A stretch of 64,000 nucleotides of DNA from Arthrobacter sp. PM3 (GTDB taxonomy: Bacteria; Actinomycetota; Actinomycetes; Actinomycetales; Micrococcaceae), in assembly GCF_003352915.1 (NCBI RefSeq), contig NZ_CP022314.1:1983012-2047011 (forward strand), given 5' to 3'. The notes below the pieces were generated by a model. That model was not told where the DNA came from and did not search any database. It saw only the letters and a program-made list of their open reading frames with translations. Below are positions 62,918 through 64,000 of this stretch, in pieces; position 1 is the stretch's first letter; the number at the start of each line of letters is the position of its first letter. A program made the position numbers and the translations under genes.

Positions 62918-63940
62918 ATGCGCATCGGAATTGTGGGCTATGGAGTCGGCGGAAGGTACTTCCATGCCCCATTCATCGACGCGGCCGACGGCGTCGAACT
63001 CGCCGGAGTCGTGGCGCGTTCGCCGGAACGGCGCGCGGAGGTGGCCGCGGACTTTCCGGGGCTGCCGGTCTTCGGCAGCCTCGCGGAGATGCTCGACTCC
63101 GGTGTGGACGCCGTGACCATCACCACCCCGCCGCACACACGCCGCGAGCTCGTGCTGGAAGCCATCGCCGGCGGCGTCCATGTCGTGGCGGACAAGCCCT
63201 TCGGCCCCGATGCGGCCTCCGCGCGGGAGCTTGCCGCGGCGGCGGACCGCGCCGGCGTCGTGCTGAACGTCTACCACAACCGCCGGCGCGACGCCGATTT
63301 CCTCACGCTGGCCGGCGTCCTTGCCTCGGGGCAACTCGGGCAACTCTGGCGGGTCCACTCGATCATGGACCAGGACGGCGCCGACACCCTGGAGACCGGC
63401 GCCACCGGCGGGCTCCTGCGCGACCTCGGCAGCCACCTCGTGGACCAGATGCTGTGGCTGATGGGCCCGGCAACCCATGTCTACGGCACGCTCGACTGGA
63501 CAGACAGCTTCGGCGAGACTACCGACTGCGGCTTCTTCCTGACCCTGACGCACTCGTCCGGAGCCGTCTCCACGGTCTCGGCCAGCAAGCTCAACCACTC
63601 CACCACGCGTGAACTGCGGGCCTACGGCAGCGAGGGCAGCTACATCGCCTCAGGCGCCGACGTCCAGGCCGAGGCAATCTTTGCGGGCCGCCGGCCGGCC
63701 CGCGAGCCTGCCACGTGGGGGATTGATGTTCCGGAGAACTGGGGAACCCTCGCAGTGTCCGGCGGCCGTTCCCGGGTGGCCTCGGAGCAGGGCAACTACG
63801 CAGGGTTCTACACGGAGTTCGCCCGCGCGGTCCGCGATGGCGGGCCGGGGCCCGTACCCGCCGCCGAGGGAGTGCGGACTCTTGAGGTCCTCGACGCCGC
63901 ACGGCTCAGCGCGCTGAAGAACAGGGTCGTGGAGCTCTAA
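62918..63940 (+). CDS. Gfo/Idh/MocA-family oxidoreductase (downstream of the IS)
   Basis: 340 residues from the ATG at 62918 with GGGAGG upstream; TTG at 62912 is the alternative. The Rossmann motif is MRIGIVGYGVGGRYFHAPF, the catalytic motif HVVADKPFGPDAASAREL (Asp-Lys-Pro instead of Glu-Lys-Pro) and the C-terminal half GATGGLLRDLGSHLVDQMLWLMG. Beyond its end (63941-64000) nothing is seen. It may have belonged to the LacI-controlled operon before the IS arrived. Confidence 0.92.
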   Translation: MRIGIVGYGVGGRYFHAPFIDAADGVELAGVVARSPERRAEVAADFPGLPVFGSLAEMLDSGVDAVTITTPPHTRRELVLEAIAGGVHVVADKPFGPDAASARELAAAADRAGVVLNVYHNRRRDADFLTLAGVLASGQLGQLWRVHSIMDQDGADTLETGATGGLLRDLGSHLVDQMLWLMGPATHVYGTLDWTDSFGETTDCGFFLTLTHSSGAVSTVSASKLNHSTTRELRAYGSEGSYIASGADVQAEAIFAGRRPAREPATWGIDVPENWGTLAVSGGRSRVASEQGNYAGFYTEFARAVRDGGPGPVPAAEGVRTLEVLDAARLSALKNRVVEL

Positions 63941-64000
63941 AGGCGGACGCGCAGCCGCGGCGTGACGGGCCGCCGTCGTACGCAGAAGCCACGGGATCGC

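Overview
The window is high-GC actinobacterial DNA, most like Arthrobacter/Pseudarthrobacter (Micrococcaceae). This rests on the ffs-dnaX-recR-lysC order, a RamB-type regulator beside isocitrate lyase and malate synthase, and many short operons of sugar-oxidising Gfo/Idh/MocA enzymes. No plasmid or phage functions are visible. The family names come from reading the proteins; no database search was run.

Layout. 1-3.1 kb: two subtilisin-inhibitor-like proteins flanking a putative 3-methyladenine DNA glycosylase-like protein, an OhrR-type MarR regulator with a palindromic operator, and two small paralogous proteins. 3.1-9.4 kb: lysC, recR, dnaX, the SRP RNA gene and tRNA-Ser(GGA), with two copies of an intergenic repeat. 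9.4-22.7 kb: chromosomal housekeeping and stress genes: MpaB-like oxygenase, M23 peptidase, glutathione peroxidase, formaldehyde dehydrogenase, a phosphodiesterase, a Stealth sugar-phosphate transferase that seems to lack a normal start codon, a HAD phosphatase, a LytR_C protein, TetR, nicotinate phosphoribosyltransferase, a DsbA-like protein and a GNAT.

22.7-36.8 kb: a long leftward sugar-catabolic gene cluster (35390 down to about 22734) facing a ROK regulator. It has a Tat-type binding lipoprotein, two permeases, four Gfo/Idh/MocA oxidoreductases plus a degenerate relative, two TIM-barrel isomerase/epimerases, a DUF1080 3-keto-disaccharide hydrolase and a TolB-like propeller. No ABC ATPase is encoded with it. 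The combination suggests uptake and 3-keto-type oxidative breakdown of an unknown glycoside. A smaller module with the same enzyme types lies at 57.9-61.2 kb (LacI regulator, Gfo/Idh, TIM barrel), and another Gfo/Idh follows at 62.9 kb behind an IS3-type insertion.

36.8-43 kb: a CynX-like transporter, then a compositionally different two-gene segment (DUF6492 protein and a 1.2-kilo-residue secreted propeller/LGFP-repeat protein) with possible gene remnants at its edges. 43-57.7 kb: the glyoxylate shunt (aceB, aceA) and RamB, pyruvate dehydrogenase (quinone), a serpin, pyridoxal kinase-like ThiD-family kinase, an MHS-family transporter, an ABC exporter, a queuosine-precursor transporter and an AbiEi/DUF559-like protein.

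The most unusual signal is non-coding. At least three families of short, inverted-repeat-rich intergenic elements recur: family A at 4684 and 8796; family B, with a regular 32-bp period, at 48089 and 51402; family C, palindromic around TCGCCGGAA, at 21.3, 50.1, 56.7, 57.8 and 61.3/62.8 kb. The last C copy is split by the IS. They do not look like CRISPR arrays, and I know of no described class that they clearly match.
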